64,000 nucleotides of DNA from Acidobacteriota bacterium (GCA_021788095.1 JAJYLB010000008.1:1-64000), one strand, 5' to 3'. Shown: positions 16,568 through 26,103, counted from the first letter of the stretch. Program-made: numbers and translations. Notes: generated by a model from the sequence alone, not told the origin.

Positions 16568-17431
16568 TTAGCCGCCGGCTCGCCCCGGCGGCGGCTCCTC
16601 GTAAGAGGGATAACAGCCGAGCCGGGAGACGCGATCGGCGCAATGGCCGAGTTCCTCGATCGCGGCGAGCGTTTCCGGGTCGTCGAGCGAGGCCTGGAGA
16701 TCGAGATAGAAGCGGTACTGCCACGGCCGGCCGGCCAGGGGCCGGCTTTCGATCTTGAGGAGATTGATCGAGCGGCGGGCGAAGACGCCTAGGGCGCGAT
16801 GAAGCGCGCCGGGGGCGTGTGGCAGCTCGACGACCAGGGAAAGACGGTTGGCGCGTTTGCTGAAGTGCGGGGAAGGGGAGAGAAGCAGGAAGCGGGTGTA
16901 GTTTTCCGAGTGATCTTCGACGTGTTCCCGCAGGATGCACGCGCCGTACAGGGCGGCGGCGCGGCGGCCGGCGATCGCCGCCCGCGTGGGATCACCCGCG
17001 GAAACGATCTCGCGCACGCTGCCAGCCGTATCGAGCGTGGCTCGCCGAGCCAGGTGAGGATGGGCGCGGAGAAACCGCTCGCATTGCGCCAGCGCCACCG
17101 GGTGCGATTCGACGCTGCGGACGGCTTCGAACGTGGCGCCGGGAGCGCCGATGAGGCAGTGGACGATGGGGAGAACGACCTCGCCGATCGCATGCAAACC
17201 GCTCTCGAGAATCAGATCGAGCGAAGCGACCACCGTGCCCGCCAGCGTGTTCTCGACCGGGGCGAGAACGAGATCGGCGGCGCCCTCGCGGACGGCGGAG
17301 TAGAGCGCGTCGAAAGTCGGTCGCGGCACCAGCTCGATCTGCTCTCCCAGGAGCAGGATCGCCGCCTCTTCGCTAAATGCGCCCCGCTCGCCCTGGAACG
17401 CGACCCGCGGGATGGCCGGCTCGCGGGTCAT
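16568..17431 (-). CDS. pheA: Prephenate dehydratase
   Basis: The product is 287 residues, the size of monofunctional prephenate dehydratases. It has the periplasmic-binding-like catalytic domain (1-185) with APVENTLAGTV and the catalytic ENYTRF motif at 176-181, followed by an ACT domain (about 197-275) carrying the GALH (208-211) and ESRP (228-231) phenylalanine-binding motifs. It converts prephenate to phenylpyruvate in the cytosol and is very likely inhibited by phenylalanine. Its ATG overlaps the end of the chorismate mutase gene by four bases. Together the two make a split version of the fused P-protein of enterobacteria. A phenylalanine-type attenuator precedes the pair. Confidence 0.92.
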   Translation of the reverse strand: MTREPAIPRVAFQGERGAFSEEAAILLLGEQIELVPRPTFDALYSAVREGAADLVLAPVENTLAGTVVASLDLILESGLHAIGEVVLPIVHCLIGAPGATFEAVRSVESHPVALAQCERFLRAHPHLARRATLDTAGSVREIVSAGDPTRAAIAGRRAAALYGACILREHVEDHSENYTRFLLLSPSPHFSKRANRLSLVVELPHAPGALHRALGVFARRSINLLKIESRPLAGRPWQYRFYLDLQASLDDPETLAAIEELGHCADRVSRLGCYPSYEEPPPGRAGG

Positions 17432-17724
17432 CGCAGAATCCCTTCGGAGATGGCCAAGTCGGTGGCCTCGGCCGCCGCCCGTCGCGATTCCTCGAGGATG
17501 GCGCGAAAGAGCCGTGCGATGGCCTCCGGGTCCAGCGGGCCCGCGCTCGTCTGGCAGGCCCGGCGCACGATTTCCCGTTCGCGGTCGGGCGACACCGGGC
17601 TCTGATTGTTCCGCCGCTTGAAATTGCCGATCTCGATGGCGAGCGCGGCCCGCTGGTTCAGCAACTCGACCAGCTTCTCGTCGATTTCGTCGATCTTTCT
17701 GCGCCGTTCCCAGATCGGTTTCAT
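17428..17724 (-). CDS. aroQ: Chorismate mutase, AroQ type
   Basis: The 98-residue all-helical protein matches AroQ chorismate mutases: RRKIDEIDEKLVELLNQRAALAIEIGNFK at the N-terminus (with the active-site Arg and Lys), DREREIVRRA in the second helix and IARLFRAILEESR in the third. It rearranges chorismate to prephenate, feeding pheA directly downstream. No signal peptide is present, so it is the cytosolic biosynthetic form. Its ATG at 17724 lies 44 bases after the attenuator's T-run. The gene order aroQ-pheA with a four-base overlap indicates one transcript. Confidence 0.92.
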   Translation of the reverse strand: MKPIWERRRKIDEIDEKLVELLNQRAALAIEIGNFKRRNNQSPVSPDREREIVRRACQTSAGPLDPEAIARLFRAILEESRRAAAEATDLAISEGILR

Positions 17725-17768
17725 AGGCCCGTTTCCCCCTCGTCGTCTTCCCGGCCGCCCCCAACAAC

Positions 17769-17804
17769 AAAAAAAGGCCGCAACCTTGTCTGGAGGTTGC
17801 GGCC
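17769..17804 (-). terminator. Attenuator terminator upstream of aroQ-pheA
   Basis: On the minus strand a 10-base-pair perfect stem (GGCCGCAACC / GGTTGCGGCC, 9-base loop) is followed by seven T residues, a strong intrinsic terminator located before the genes. Its 5' arm and part of the loop (17792-17801, CGCAACCTCC) can instead pair with GGAGGCTGCG at 17860-17869 in the leader with one mismatch in ten, an antiterminator. Confidence 0.85.
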
Positions 17805-17829
17805 TGCCGGGAAGCTCTCTGTTTCGCTC

Positions 17830-17937
17830 TTACGTTTCCAGGTGCGCCCTCCGCGCGAGCGCAGCCTCCCGCAGCCCGCTTCCTCGGTAGAGGAAGCGGC
17901 CCGTAAAGGCGAAGCGGTTTGGAGTCGCGCAAGCCAT
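17830..17937 (-). CDS. Phenylalanine leader peptide of the aroQ-pheA attenuator
   Basis: A 35-residue reading frame runs from ATG 17937 to TAA 17830. It begins MACATPNRFAFTGRFLYRG, with Phe at 9, 11 and 15 and Tyr at 17, an arrangement expected of control codons. The Phe15-Leu-Tyr17 codons sit in a perfect 10-base-pair hairpin (17876-17899, loop TACC). The antiterminator strand (17860-17869) lies further along inside the reading frame, so a ribosome translating to the stop would cover it and let the terminator form, while stalling at Phe codons would leave it free. The ribosome site is weak, which is a doubt. Mechanism is inferred from this geometry. Confidence 0.7.
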   Translation of the reverse strand: MACATPNRFAFTGRFLYRGSGLREAALARRAHLET

Positions 17938-17963
17938 CGGAGCGCCGAAATCTTTCGCGAAGG

Positions 17964-17992
17964 AGTTTACCGCGGAGGCCCGGCACGGTCAA
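17964..17992 (-). promoter_or_regulatory. Promoter of the aroQ-pheA leader
   Basis: On the minus strand TTGACC (17987-17992) and TAAACT (17964-17969) are spaced by exactly 17 bases. The start of transcription would be near 17957, about 20 bases before the leader peptide ATG. Confidence 0.65.
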
Positions 17993-18040
17993 GGTTGGGG
18001 GAGCTAAAGCGTTCTTATGGCAAACAAGAAAACTATAAAT

Positions 18041-18069
18041 TTGACTAAATGGGACCGATCCGCTTCAAT
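18041..18069 (+). promoter_or_regulatory. Promoter of the ilv operon
   Basis: TTGACT (18041-18046) and TTCAAT (18064-18069) are 17 bases apart on the plus strand, giving a start near 18076 and a 60-base leader before ilvD. A TATAAA at 18034-18039 is an alternative -10. It diverges from the aroQ-pheA promoter, with about 50 bases between the two -35 boxes. Confidence 0.5.
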
Positions 18070-18135
18070 GAGGGGTTGGCGGCGGAGCGCGGGTGCGCGA
18101 GCCGGAAGAGCAGAGTCTCGGGCGGTCGGGAATTC

Positions 18136-19821
18136 ATGAACAGCGACGAAATCAAGAAGGGCGTGGCGCGCGCGCCGGCGCGGGCGATGCTCAAGGCCAC
18201 GGGGCTGACCGACGCCGATCTGGAAAAGCCGCTCGTCGGCGTGGCCAACACGTGGTCGGAGGTCACTCCCTGCAATTTCCACCTGCGGCAGCTCGCCGAA
18301 TCGGTGAAAGCCGGCATCCGCGAGGCCGGCGGGATCCCCATCGAGTTCAATACGATCGTGATCTCCGACGGCATCACGATGGGCACCGAAGGCATGAAGG
18401 CTTCCTTGGTTTCCCGCGAAGTCATCGCCGATTCGATCGAGTTGTTCGTGCGCGCGCACCGGCTCGACGCCGTGGTCGCGCTCTCCGGCTGCGACAAAAC
18501 GATTCCGGGGTGCATGATGGCGCTGGCGCGGCTCGATCTCCCCTCCGTGATGCTGTACGGAGGTTCGATCCAGCCGGGGCGTTTCGAAGGGCGCGCGGTG
18601 ACGATTCAGGACGTTTTCGAGGCCGTGGGCGCCTGCGCCGCCGGGCGGATGACGCTCGAGGAGCTGCGCGACCTCGAAGACCACGCTTGCCCGGGCGCCG
18701 GGGCTTGCGGGGGACAATTCACCGCCAACACGATGTCGCTCGCCGGGGCCCTGCTGGGGCTTTCGCCGGCGGGCGCGAATGAAGTGCCGGCCACCGATCC
18801 ACGCAAGGAAGCCGTGGCGCGGGAGACGGGAAAGCTGGCGCTCGATCTGCTGCGGCGGGGCGTCACCCCAAGCCGGATCCTCACGCGAGAGAGCGTCGAG
18901 AATGCGTTTGCCGGAGTTTGCGCCACGGGAGGCTCGACCAACGCGGTGTTGCACCTGCTCGCCATCGCACAGGAAGCGGGCGTGGCGATCACGATCGACG
19001 ATTTCGACCGCATCTCGGACCGCACGCCCCTGCTCGCCGACCTAAAGCCGTTTGGGCGCTATACCGCCCCGGACCTCGAGCGCGCCGGAGGCGAGCGGCT
19101 CGTCGCCCGCCGGCTGCTCGATGCCGGCTTGCTGCGCGAAGCACGCACGGTTTCCGGCAAGTCCATTTCCGAAGAAGCGCGCCAGGCCAGGGAAGTGCCG
19201 GGGCAGGACGTCGTTCGGCCGCTCTCGAATCCGCTCGAATCGCATGGGGGTCTTGCCGTGCTCCGCGGCACGCTCGCTCCCGATGGCTGCGTCGTGAAGT
19301 TGGCAGGGCACACGCGGAGAAAGCACAGCGGCCCGGCGCGTGTCTTCGAGAGCGAGGAGGAAGCCTTCGAGGCGGTGCAGCGTGGCGCGATCCGTGCCGG
19401 AGACGTGGTGGTGATCCGCTACGAAGGACCGCGCGGCGGTCCCGGCATGCGCGAGATGCTGGCGGTGACGGCGGCGCTGGTGGGCCGCGGACTCGGCGAC
19501 AGCGTGGCCCTGGTCACCGACGGCCGATTCAGCGGCGCTACGCACGGATTGATGGTGGCGCATGTGGCGCCGGAAGCCGCCGTGGGCGGCCCGATCGCTC
19601 TGGTGCGCGACGGCGACGTCATCACCCTGGACGTCGCCGCGCGCCGGCTCGATGTGGCCGCCGACTTCGCCCCCCGCCGCGCGGCTTGGCGGCCGCCGGC
19701 TCCTCGCTATACGACGGGGGCGATGGCGAAGTATGCGGCGCTGGTTTCCTCCGCTTCGGAGGGCGCGGTAACGCGGCCGCCGGTCGAAACCCAAGCTTCC
19801 GCGCGCATGGCGCAATCGTGA
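18136..19821 (+). CDS. ilvD: Dihydroxy-acid dehydratase
   Basis: The protein is 561 residues from ATG 18136, where family members start ([19 protein letters not shown]); a frame start at 18049 would place the start inside the promoter. The cluster cysteines are Cys46 (VTPCNFH), Cys119 (GCDKTIPGC) and Cys191 (CPGAGACGG), the pattern of [2Fe-2S] ilvD-type enzymes. The C-terminal domain has [12 protein letters not shown]. It dehydrates 2,3-dihydroxy-isovalerate and 2,3-dihydroxy-3-methylvalerate to the 2-keto acids for valine and isoleucine. It leads the operon ilvD-ilvC-ilvB-ilvN. Confidence 0.96.
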   Translation: MNSDEIKKGVARAPARAMLKATGLTDADLEKPLVGVANTWSEVTPCNFHLRQLAESVKAGIREAGGIPIEFNTIVISDGITMGTEGMKASLVSREVIADSIELFVRAHRLDAVVALSGCDKTIPGCMMALARLDLPSVMLYGGSIQPGRFEGRAVTIQDVFEAVGACAAGRMTLEELRDLEDHACPGAGACGGQFTANTMSLAGALLGLSPAGANEVPATDPRKEAVARETGKLALDLLRRGVTPSRILTRESVENAFAGVCATGGSTNAVLHLLAIAQEAGVAITIDDFDRISDRTPLLADLKPFGRYTAPDLERAGGERLVARRLLDAGLLREARTVSGKSISEEARQAREVPGQDVVRPLSNPLESHGGLAVLRGTLAPDGCVVKLAGHTRRKHSGPARVFESEEEAFEAVQRGAIRAGDVVVIRYEGPRGGPGMREMLAVTAALVGRGLGDSVALVTDGRFSGATHGLMVAHVAPEAAVGGPIALVRDGDVITLDVAARRLDVAADFAPRRAAWRPPAPRYTTGAMAKYAALVSSASEGAVTRPPVETQASARMAQS

Positions 19822-19849
19822 AAAATCCATTCGGAGAGGATGCACGACG

Positions 19850-20857
19850 ATGACGAAACTCTATTTCGAAAATGACGCCAATCCCCAGGCGCTTGCCGGC
19901 CTGCGTATCGCGGTGATCGGCTACGGCAGCCAGGGACGCGGGCAGGCCCTGAACCTGCGCGATAGCGGGTGCCAGGTCGCGATCGGCTTGCGGCCGGGAG
20001 GTCTCTCGTGGAAGCAGGCGGTGGCCGACGGCTGGACTCCGGTCGAACCCGCGGCGGCGGTCGAGGGCGCCGACGTCGTCGTGATGCTCGCTCCCGACAT
20101 GACCCAGCCGAAGCTGTACCGGGCAGCGGTGGCTCCGCGGCTCAAGCCGGGCGCGCTGCTGCTCTTCTCGCACGGGTTCAATATCCACTACGGGCAGATC
20201 CAGCCGGCGGAAAACGTGGATGTGGCGATGGTGGCGCCGAAAGGGCCGGGAAGCCTGGTGCGGCGGCAATACGAGGAAGGACGCGGCGTGCCCTGCCTGC
20301 TCGCGGTGTATCGCGACACCACCGGGAAGGCCTTCGAGCGCACGCTGGCCTACGCGCGGGCGATTGGCGGCACGCGGGCGGCGGTGTTGGAAACCACTTT
20401 TGCGGAGGAGACGGAAACGGACCTTTTCGGCGAGCAGGCGGTACTCTGCGGCGGCGTGAGCGAGATGGTCGTCGCCGGCTGGGAAACGCTGACGAAGGCG
20501 GGCTACAGCCCCGAAGTGGCCTATTTCGAGTGCCTGCACGAGCTGAAGCTGATCGTGGACCTCATCTACGAAGGCGGCATCTCGCGCATGCTCCAATTCG
20601 TGAGCGAAACCGCCAAATACGGCGACCTCTCCCGCGGCTCGCGCGTCATCGATGAGCGCGTCCGCGAAACCATGCGCAAGATTCTCGGGGAAATACGCTC
20701 GGGCGAGTTCGCAAAGGAATGGATTGCCGAGGATGCCGCCGGCCGGCCGCGCTACAACGCTCTGCTCAAGCGCGATAAGGAGCATCCCATCGAGAAGATT
20801 GGGGCGGAGCTTCGTTCGCGCATGGCCTGGCTGCGCGAGAAAGCGGCCTCAGCGTAG
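19850..20857 (+). CDS. ilvC: Ketol-acid reductoisomerase, class I
   Basis: The 335-residue product has the short class I form. The Rossmann motif is [17 protein letters not shown] (24-40), where most relatives have GHAHA or GRAHA. The phosphate loop contains RPGGLSW and the knotted C-terminal domain has [14 protein letters not shown] and [19 protein letters not shown] with the metal-binding acids. It converts acetolactate to dihydroxy-isovalerate with NADPH and Mg2+. GGAGAGG precedes the ATG, 28 bases after ilvD. The basic residue after the Rossmann glycine fits NADPH use. Confidence 0.95.
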   Translation: MTKLYFENDANPQALAGLRIAVIGYGSQGRGQALNLRDSGCQVAIGLRPGGLSWKQAVADGWTPVEPAAAVEGADVVVMLAPDMTQPKLYRAAVAPRLKPGALLLFSHGFNIHYGQIQPAENVDVAMVAPKGPGSLVRRQYEEGRGVPCLLAVYRDTTGKAFERTLAYARAIGGTRAAVLETTFAEETETDLFGEQAVLCGGVSEMVVAGWETLTKAGYSPEVAYFECLHELKLIVDLIYEGGISRMLQFVSETAKYGDLSRGSRVIDERVRETMRKILGEIRSGEFAKEWIAEDAAGRPRYNALLKRDKEHPIEKIGAELRSRMAWLREKAASA

Positions 20858-20953
20858 CTGGGAACCGGAATGTAGCGCCGGGCGGCGCCTGTCCCGACGG
20901 AGTCGGGAGCCCAGCATAGTATGCCAGCCGGGAACGAGCGGGAGGGTAGGACC

Positions 20954-22669
20954 ATGAAGAAGAAAATGACCGGTGCGCAAATTCTGTGGGAATGCCTGGA
21001 GCGGGAAGGCGTCGAGCACGTTTTCGGCTACCCCGGCGGAGCGATTCTGCCCGCCTACGACGCCCTCACGCGCAGCCGGATTCACCACATCCTCGTGCGG
21101 CACGAGCAGGGGGCGACGCACATGGCCGATGGCTACGCGCGCGCCAGCGGCCGCGTAGGCGTCGCGGTTGCCACTTCGGGTCCCGGCGCCACGAACATGG
21201 TTACCGGGATCGCCACCGCGATGATGGACTCCTCGCCCATCGTTTGCATCACCGGCCAGGTGGGCAGCAAGCTGATCGGCTCCGACGCGTTCCAGGAAAC
21301 CGATATCACCGGCGTCACGCTGCCGGTCGCCAAGCACAACCTCCTGGTGACCCGCGTGGAAGATCTGGCTCGCTCGCTTCGCGAAGCGTTTTACGTGGCG
21401 CGCTCCGGGCGGCCGGGTCCCGTGCTGGTGGACATCACCAAGGACGCGCAGCAGTCCTCCTGCGAATTCGATTGGGAAGCGGCGAAGCCGCAACTCGGCG
21501 GCTACCGTCCGAACCTTTCCCCTGCGCAAGCGGAATACGCTCATGCCATCGAGCTGATCGCTCATGCGAAGCGGCCGCTGATCCTCGCCGGGCACGGGAT
21601 CCTCATCTCTGGCGCAATGCAGCAGGTGTGCGAGCTGGCCGAACGCGCGGAAATCCCCATGGCGCTGACCCTGCTCGGCCTGGGCGCCGTGCCCGCTTCC
21701 CACCCGCTGAACCTGGGGATGATGGGCATGCACGGGGAAGCGTGGGTGAATCACGCCATCCAGAACGCCGATCTGCTGCTCGCGCTGGGCATGCGCTTCG
21801 ACGACCGGGTCACGGGCAGCAAGGAAACCTACGCGCCGCAAGCGAAGAAAATCCACGTGGATATCGATCCCGCGGAAATCAACAAGAACGTGAAGGTGGA
21901 CGTCGCGCTGGTGGGCGATCTGCGCGAGGTGCTGGGCGAGCTGCTGCCGCGCGTGCCCCCGGCCGATCACCGCGCCTGGCTCGCGTGGATCGACCAGCAC
22001 AAAGGCGAAGCGGCCGTGCGCGACATCAAGACGCTGCCCGATAACGGCCACCTCTACGCCGCCCACGTCATCCACGATCTTTGGCGGGAAACCGGCGGGA
22101 GCGACGTCGTGGTCGCGACCGACGTCGGCCAGCACCAGATGTGGGAAGCGCAGTACTACAAGCACGAGCGCCCGCGCTCGCTCATCACTTCGGGCGGCCT
22201 CGGCACGATGGGATTCGCTCTGCCCGCGGCCATTGGCGCCAAGGTGGCGCGGCCGGAAGCCGAGGTGTGGGTGGTCGCGGGCGACGGCGGGTTTCAGATG
22301 ACCATGGCCGAGCTGGCCACGATGGTGCAAGAGGAGCTGAAAATCCACGTCGCGATCATCAACAACGGCTACCTGGGCATGGTGCGGCAATGGCAGGAAT
22401 TCTTCTACGAGCGCAATTACCAGTCCACTCCGCTGCTCAGCCCCGACTTCGCCAAGCTGGCCGAGGCGTATGGCATTCGCGCGTTCACCGTCACCGAGCG
22501 GAGGCAGGTGGCGCCGGCGGTGCAAAAGGCGCGCGAGCATCCGGGTCCCGTGCTGATCGATTTCCGCGTCGAACAGGAAGATTCCGTGTACCCGATGGTG
22601 GCGGCCGGCGCGCCGCTCCATCAAATGATTCGCCGGCCGAGCCCGCTGGTCGAGACGGCGGATGAGTGA
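20954..22669 (+). CDS. ilvB: Acetolactate synthase, large catalytic subunit
   Basis: The product is 571 residues from ATG 20954 (GGAGGG upstream). It is a three-domain ThDP enzyme: VFGYPGGAILPAYDAL with the activating Glu51 in RHEQGATHMADGYARASG, a central domain with RFDDRVTG, and the ThDP motif beginning GDGGFQMTMAEL and ending in INNGYLGMVRQWQEFFY. The last motif is typical of acetohydroxyacid synthases. It joins two pyruvates, or pyruvate and 2-ketobutyrate, using FAD as a structural cofactor. The intergenic stretch before it (20858-20953) holds a small CCCGAC/GTCGGG hairpin. Confidence 0.96.
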   Translation: MKKKMTGAQILWECLEREGVEHVFGYPGGAILPAYDALTRSRIHHILVRHEQGATHMADGYARASGRVGVAVATSGPGATNMVTGIATAMMDSSPIVCITGQVGSKLIGSDAFQETDITGVTLPVAKHNLLVTRVEDLARSLREAFYVARSGRPGPVLVDITKDAQQSSCEFDWEAAKPQLGGYRPNLSPAQAEYAHAIELIAHAKRPLILAGHGILISGAMQQVCELAERAEIPMALTLLGLGAVPASHPLNLGMMGMHGEAWVNHAIQNADLLLALGMRFDDRVTGSKETYAPQAKKIHVDIDPAEINKNVKVDVALVGDLREVLGELLPRVPPADHRAWLAWIDQHKGEAAVRDIKTLPDNGHLYAAHVIHDLWRETGGSDVVVATDVGQHQMWEAQYYKHERPRSLITSGGLGTMGFALPAAIGAKVARPEAEVWVVAGDGGFQMTMAELATMVQEELKIHVAIINNGYLGMVRQWQEFFYERNYQSTPLLSPDFAKLAEAYGIRAFTVTERRQVAPAVQKAREHPGPVLIDFRVEQEDSVYPMVAAGAPLHQMIRRPSPLVETADE

Positions 22670-22676
22670 GCGAGCC

Positions 22677-23225
22677 ATGATGAATACCTTCGTTGTCTAC
22701 GTCGAAAACAAGCCGGGAGTGCTGACGCGAGTGGCTTCGCTCTTTCGCCGCCGCGCGTTCAATATCGATTCCCTCACCGTGGGCCGCACGGAGAAGCCGG
22801 AAGTCTCGCGGATGACCATCACCGTGGACGCCGATCCCGACCAGGCGCGGCGCATCGAAGCGAACCTGTACAAGCTGGTGAACGTGCTCATGGTGGATAA
22901 CATCACCACCACGCCGGCCATCACCCGCGACCTAGCCCTGGTTCGCGTGGCGACCGAAGGAGGCGCGCGCACGCAGGTGCTCGAACTGGTCTACATCTTC
23001 CGCGCGCGCGTGGTGGATATCGCCCCGGAATCCCTGGTCATCGAAATCACCGGCACCGAAGACAAAATCGACGGCATGGTGGACCTGCTGCGTCCCTACG
23101 GCATCGTCGAAATGGTGCGCACGGGGATCGTCGCCATGCGCCGCGGCAAGGCCCCTGCCGCCGTCCCGGGCGAAGCCCCCTTCCCGGCCGACGCCGAAGA
23201 CGAACAAGTCACCCATTCGGCCTAG
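22677..23225 (+). CDS. ilvN: Acetolactate synthase, regulatory subunit
   Basis: The protein is about 182 residues with an N-terminal ACT domain (VYVENKPGVLTRVASLFRRR, NIDSLTVG) and a C-terminal regulatory domain (VLELVYIFRARVVDIAPESLVIEITG). It binds valine and gives feedback inhibition of the ilvB subunit. Three in-frame ATGs (22662, 22677, 22680) are possible; I chose 22677 because the mature family begins close to MNTFVVYVEN. The first overlaps the end of ilvB. It is the last gene of the operon and no terminator is obvious after it. Confidence 0.93.
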   Translation: MMNTFVVYVENKPGVLTRVASLFRRRAFNIDSLTVGRTEKPEVSRMTITVDADPDQARRIEANLYKLVNVLMVDNITTTPAITRDLALVRVATEGGARTQVLELVYIFRARVVDIAPESLVIEITGTEDKIDGMVDLLRPYGIVEMVRTGIVAMRRGKAPAAVPGEAPFPADAEDEQVTHSA

Positions 23226-23258
23226 TGGACTGCGCTTAAAAGGTGAAGGATTTCTGAG

Positions 23259-23329
23259 CCGCGGATGCTCGCGGATCGACGCGGATGAAAACGATGGGCT
23301 TATCCGCGTCGATCCGCGTTTATCCGCGG
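23259..23329. repeat. CCGCGGAT palindromic repeat, copy A
   Basis: A 71-base unit has left arm CCGCGGATGCTCGCGGAT and right arm with ATCCGCG...ATCCGCGG, separated by a short AAAACGATGGGCTT centre. The same design recurs at 30104-30175 and 32171-32241. Confidence 0.7.
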
Positions 23330-23346
23330 CCGGAGCGAATTCATTT

Positions 23347-25917
23347 CTACTCTGCGCGGAGAAGGTCGCTTACGGGTCGGCGAAAGGCGCGGCGCAGGGG
23401 AACCCAGAGACTCAGCAGGATCAGTAGCGCCAGCGCCGGCAGCGAGGCGACTTCCGCGCCGGCGAGCGCCAAAGACGATGCGCCGGCATTCAAGCCGAAC
23501 GGAGTGGGAAATAGGGCGGGCAAGGCCACTCCTGCACAAATTCCCAACGCGACCCAGGGCAGTAGCGAGCGCAGGAGGGCGCGTGCCAGATCGCGATTGC
23601 TCGCTCCGAGGGCTCGCCGAATGCCGATTTCCAGATCCTTCTCCTTGATGCTCGTAAAGAGAGCCGACGCCAGCCCGAAAACGGCAACCAGGGAAGCAAT
23701 CAGCGAGAAAACGGCCAGCAGGCCCAACCTACGCCGCGGAATTTCCAGCTCGGAATCGTAGCGGCTGGCGAGCGAGCGAAAATCGGTAAGCTTGGCTCCC
23801 GGCAGGAATTGCGAAATCACGCTGCGAGTATCGCCCAAGGGCACGTAGCCCGGCCGCTTCGTTCTTATCGTGACGCTGAGCGGCCCCAGCCCCTGGATGG
23901 GCGCGAACGCCTCGGTTGTCAGCGGCCTTCCCAGTCCCGAGCTCCTCATGCCTCCGACGACGCCCACGACCTCGGAAGTGTCCGTCGGATTGCCGTTGAA
24001 CTCGACCTCCTTGCCCGCGGGGTTGATGTCGCCGAAAAGTCGGCGGGCGAGAGGCTCGCTAAGGATCATAGGTGGGTTTAAAACGAGCAAATCCTGCGTC
24101 GTAAAGAAGCGGCCTTCGAGCAATTTAGAGCCGAGAAGCTGCAGGTATTCCGGGTCCACGAGCGTCATGTCCAAAAACCGAGCGGAATTACTTGGCGTAG
24201 GAGGCTGGCCGGCGGGCGAAAGCTCTGGAGTTTGGACGTCGTGGAAGCCGCTCGCGGGGGATTCACTCGAGAACGCGGCGCCGCTGACGCCGGGGATCGA
24301 ATCGAGTCTTGCGCGCAGATCCGCGAGAAGGGCTTGCGCCTGAGCGGACGTCGCGGGCACACCCGAACGAGGCAGGAGGATTTTACCGTTCCAGACGTCT
24401 CTCACTTGGAGCCCCAGGGGCTTAGTGGCGAGCGTGTATAACTGCGCCGCGAGCCTTGCCGCGCTGAGCGTGAAGCCGACGCAAACGGCGATTTGCAGGG
24501 CGATGACGATCATGCGCGCGCGGTAGGCGGGGCGGCCGACGGTCGAGCCGCCTTCCTTGAGCGCGGATTGCGGCTGGACGGTCTTGAGTACGAAGCTCGG
24601 CCCCGCGGCAATGATGACGCAGGAAACGACGAGCAGGCCGGCCACCGATGCCAGCAGGAAGACGCCGGGCCGGGGAACCGCCGTCCACTCGGTGGTCCAA
24701 ATCGGCGATAGCGTGGGCCAAGCCTCGTGGAGGAGGTAAATTCCCACCGCGAGCCCCGCGGCGCAGACCACAAGAATTTCCCCCGCACGTTCGAAAAGGA
24801 GTCGGCCGGGCGTCGCGCCGAGCACCAGCTTCATGGTCAGCTCTTTGCGCCGGCGCGTCGTGTCGAGCAGCTCGAAGAGCGAGCTTGTAGCAACCAGAAG
24901 CAGCAGAGCCAAGGTTCCTACCGCCAAGCCGTCTTTGGCCGTCCGGATTTCGCCCTTGTCGAGAGAAGCTTCGATCGGGGCGAGCTTGACCGGGGCAGAG
25001 GCCGCGTTGCGAGCGGAGAGGTTGTTGGTCAGCTCGCGGGTCACTTGATGGGATTTCAGGCCGAGACGGAGCTCGGCCAGCACGGAGTACGCGCTCACCC
25101 CCGCGGCTGCGGGCGTCTTCATGGGAACTATCAAATCGGGCTGCCCCGCCGCGGGGAAGCGCGCCGTGCCCGGAAAAACACCCACGATCTGGTAATCACC
25201 GTTGGAAGTGCGGAACTCGTGACCCACGGCCTCGGACGCGCTCAGCCCCGCCTTTGCGAGGAAGGAGTGCGTGGCGAGCGCCACGGGAGCGCGCCAGCCC
25301 GAGTAATTGAAGTCGGCGGCCACAAGAGGTCGGCCCGCATCCACGTCACGCGGCAGGAAATCGAGCATGCCGCTCGAAACCACCGTCAGATTCATGTCCG
25401 CCGGCGCCGATGGCAGTCTCACCGAGGTCGGGAAGCCGTCGAAGAATTCCCCTGTTATCGAAAACAGGTCCGTTCTGCTCTCGACCGACGAGAGAAGCGA
25501 AACCGGCATATCCGGCGGCGTGTCGTTTCCCTGGCCGATAAAGTAGGTGCGGTTGGGATGAGGCACGCGGAGCGCCGGGTCGAGGGCGTAACGCGTTTCC
25601 GAAAGCGCGAGGAGCGCCACCGCGAAGCCGACGGCCAGCAGCAGAATTTCCGCGAAGAGGAAGGCGCCACGTGCCCGCAAGGCGCAGCGCGCGTCGATGA
25701 GCACACTCTCCAAGACGGGCCAGCGCCACGCCACGCGGGCATCTTGCTCGGCGAGCAGGACGTTGCCGAAGGCGCGGCGGGCGGCATGCCCGGCCTCTTC
25801 GCGCGGCATGCCGGAAGCGACGAGGTCTTCGATCTTCTCGTCGAGATGCGCGCGAATCTCGTCAGAGAGATCGCGGTGGATTCTGCGGCGTCCGAAGACT
25901 CGGCGGAGCCAGTTCAT
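23347..25917 (-). CDS. Divergent giant FtsX-type permease (acidobacterial orphan permease family)
   Basis: The product is 856 residues from ATG 25917; the open frame continues upstream to 26574 without protein-like content. Residues 1-60 are the permease prefix ([31 protein letters not shown]...). Two halves follow, each with a periplasmic domain and FtsX-like helices (KELTMKLVLGATPGRLL in the first and DLEIGIRRALGASNRDLARALL in the second). Unlike the neighbour at 26138, the first membrane helix lacks the [14 protein letters not shown] signature. No ATPase is present. The family's substrate is unknown; lipoprotein or peptide handling is suggested only by MacB likeness. It is probably co-transcribed with the upstream permease. 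Confidence 0.8.
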   Translation of the reverse strand: MNWLRRVFGRRRIHRDLSDEIRAHLDEKIEDLVASGMPREEAGHAARRAFGNVLLAEQDARVAWRWPVLESVLIDARCALRARGAFLFAEILLLAVGFAVALLALSETRYALDPALRVPHPNRTYFIGQGNDTPPDMPVSLLSSVESRTDLFSITGEFFDGFPTSVRLPSAPADMNLTVVSSGMLDFLPRDVDAGRPLVAADFNYSGWRAPVALATHSFLAKAGLSASEAVGHEFRTSNGDYQIVGVFPGTARFPAAGQPDLIVPMKTPAAAGVSAYSVLAELRLGLKSHQVTRELTNNLSARNAASAPVKLAPIEASLDKGEIRTAKDGLAVGTLALLLLVATSSLFELLDTTRRRKELTMKLVLGATPGRLLFERAGEILVVCAAGLAVGIYLLHEAWPTLSPIWTTEWTAVPRPGVFLLASVAGLLVVSCVIIAAGPSFVLKTVQPQSALKEGGSTVGRPAYRARMIVIALQIAVCVGFTLSAARLAAQLYTLATKPLGLQVRDVWNGKILLPRSGVPATSAQAQALLADLRARLDSIPGVSGAAFSSESPASGFHDVQTPELSPAGQPPTPSNSARFLDMTLVDPEYLQLLGSKLLEGRFFTTQDLLVLNPPMILSEPLARRLFGDINPAGKEVEFNGNPTDTSEVVGVVGGMRSSGLGRPLTTEAFAPIQGLGPLSVTIRTKRPGYVPLGDTRSVISQFLPGAKLTDFRSLASRYDSELEIPRRRLGLLAVFSLIASLVAVFGLASALFTSIKEKDLEIGIRRALGASNRDLARALLRSLLPWVALGICAGVALPALFPTPFGLNAGASSLALAGAEVASLPALALLILLSLWVPLRRAFRRPVSDLLRAE

Positions 25918-26103
25918 GTCGTCACCATCCCTCCACAGCCACGAATGCCCCGCCGGCTTTTGCCTGGGCCACTGGGCACCAGTAACACACGCCTCAGCTT
26001 GGCGCGCCTTTTTCTGGCGACCCCGTGTGTCCCCATTGCCGCGCCCCGTCGTCTCTGCCACCGTAGGGGAGCGTTGCAACGTGCCCCTACGGCCGGCGCC
26101 AAG

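Noticed and set aside
17769-17957. T-box riboswitch for the aroQ-pheA leader
   Set aside because: No conserved T-box core sequence is visible, and a leader peptide with Phe codons explains the region better.
18016-18139. A small frame (starting [12 protein letters not shown]) overlapping the ilvD start as a possible ilv leader peptide
   Set aside because: The likely ilv promoter lies inside it, no terminator follows and it has few Ile, Leu or Val codons.
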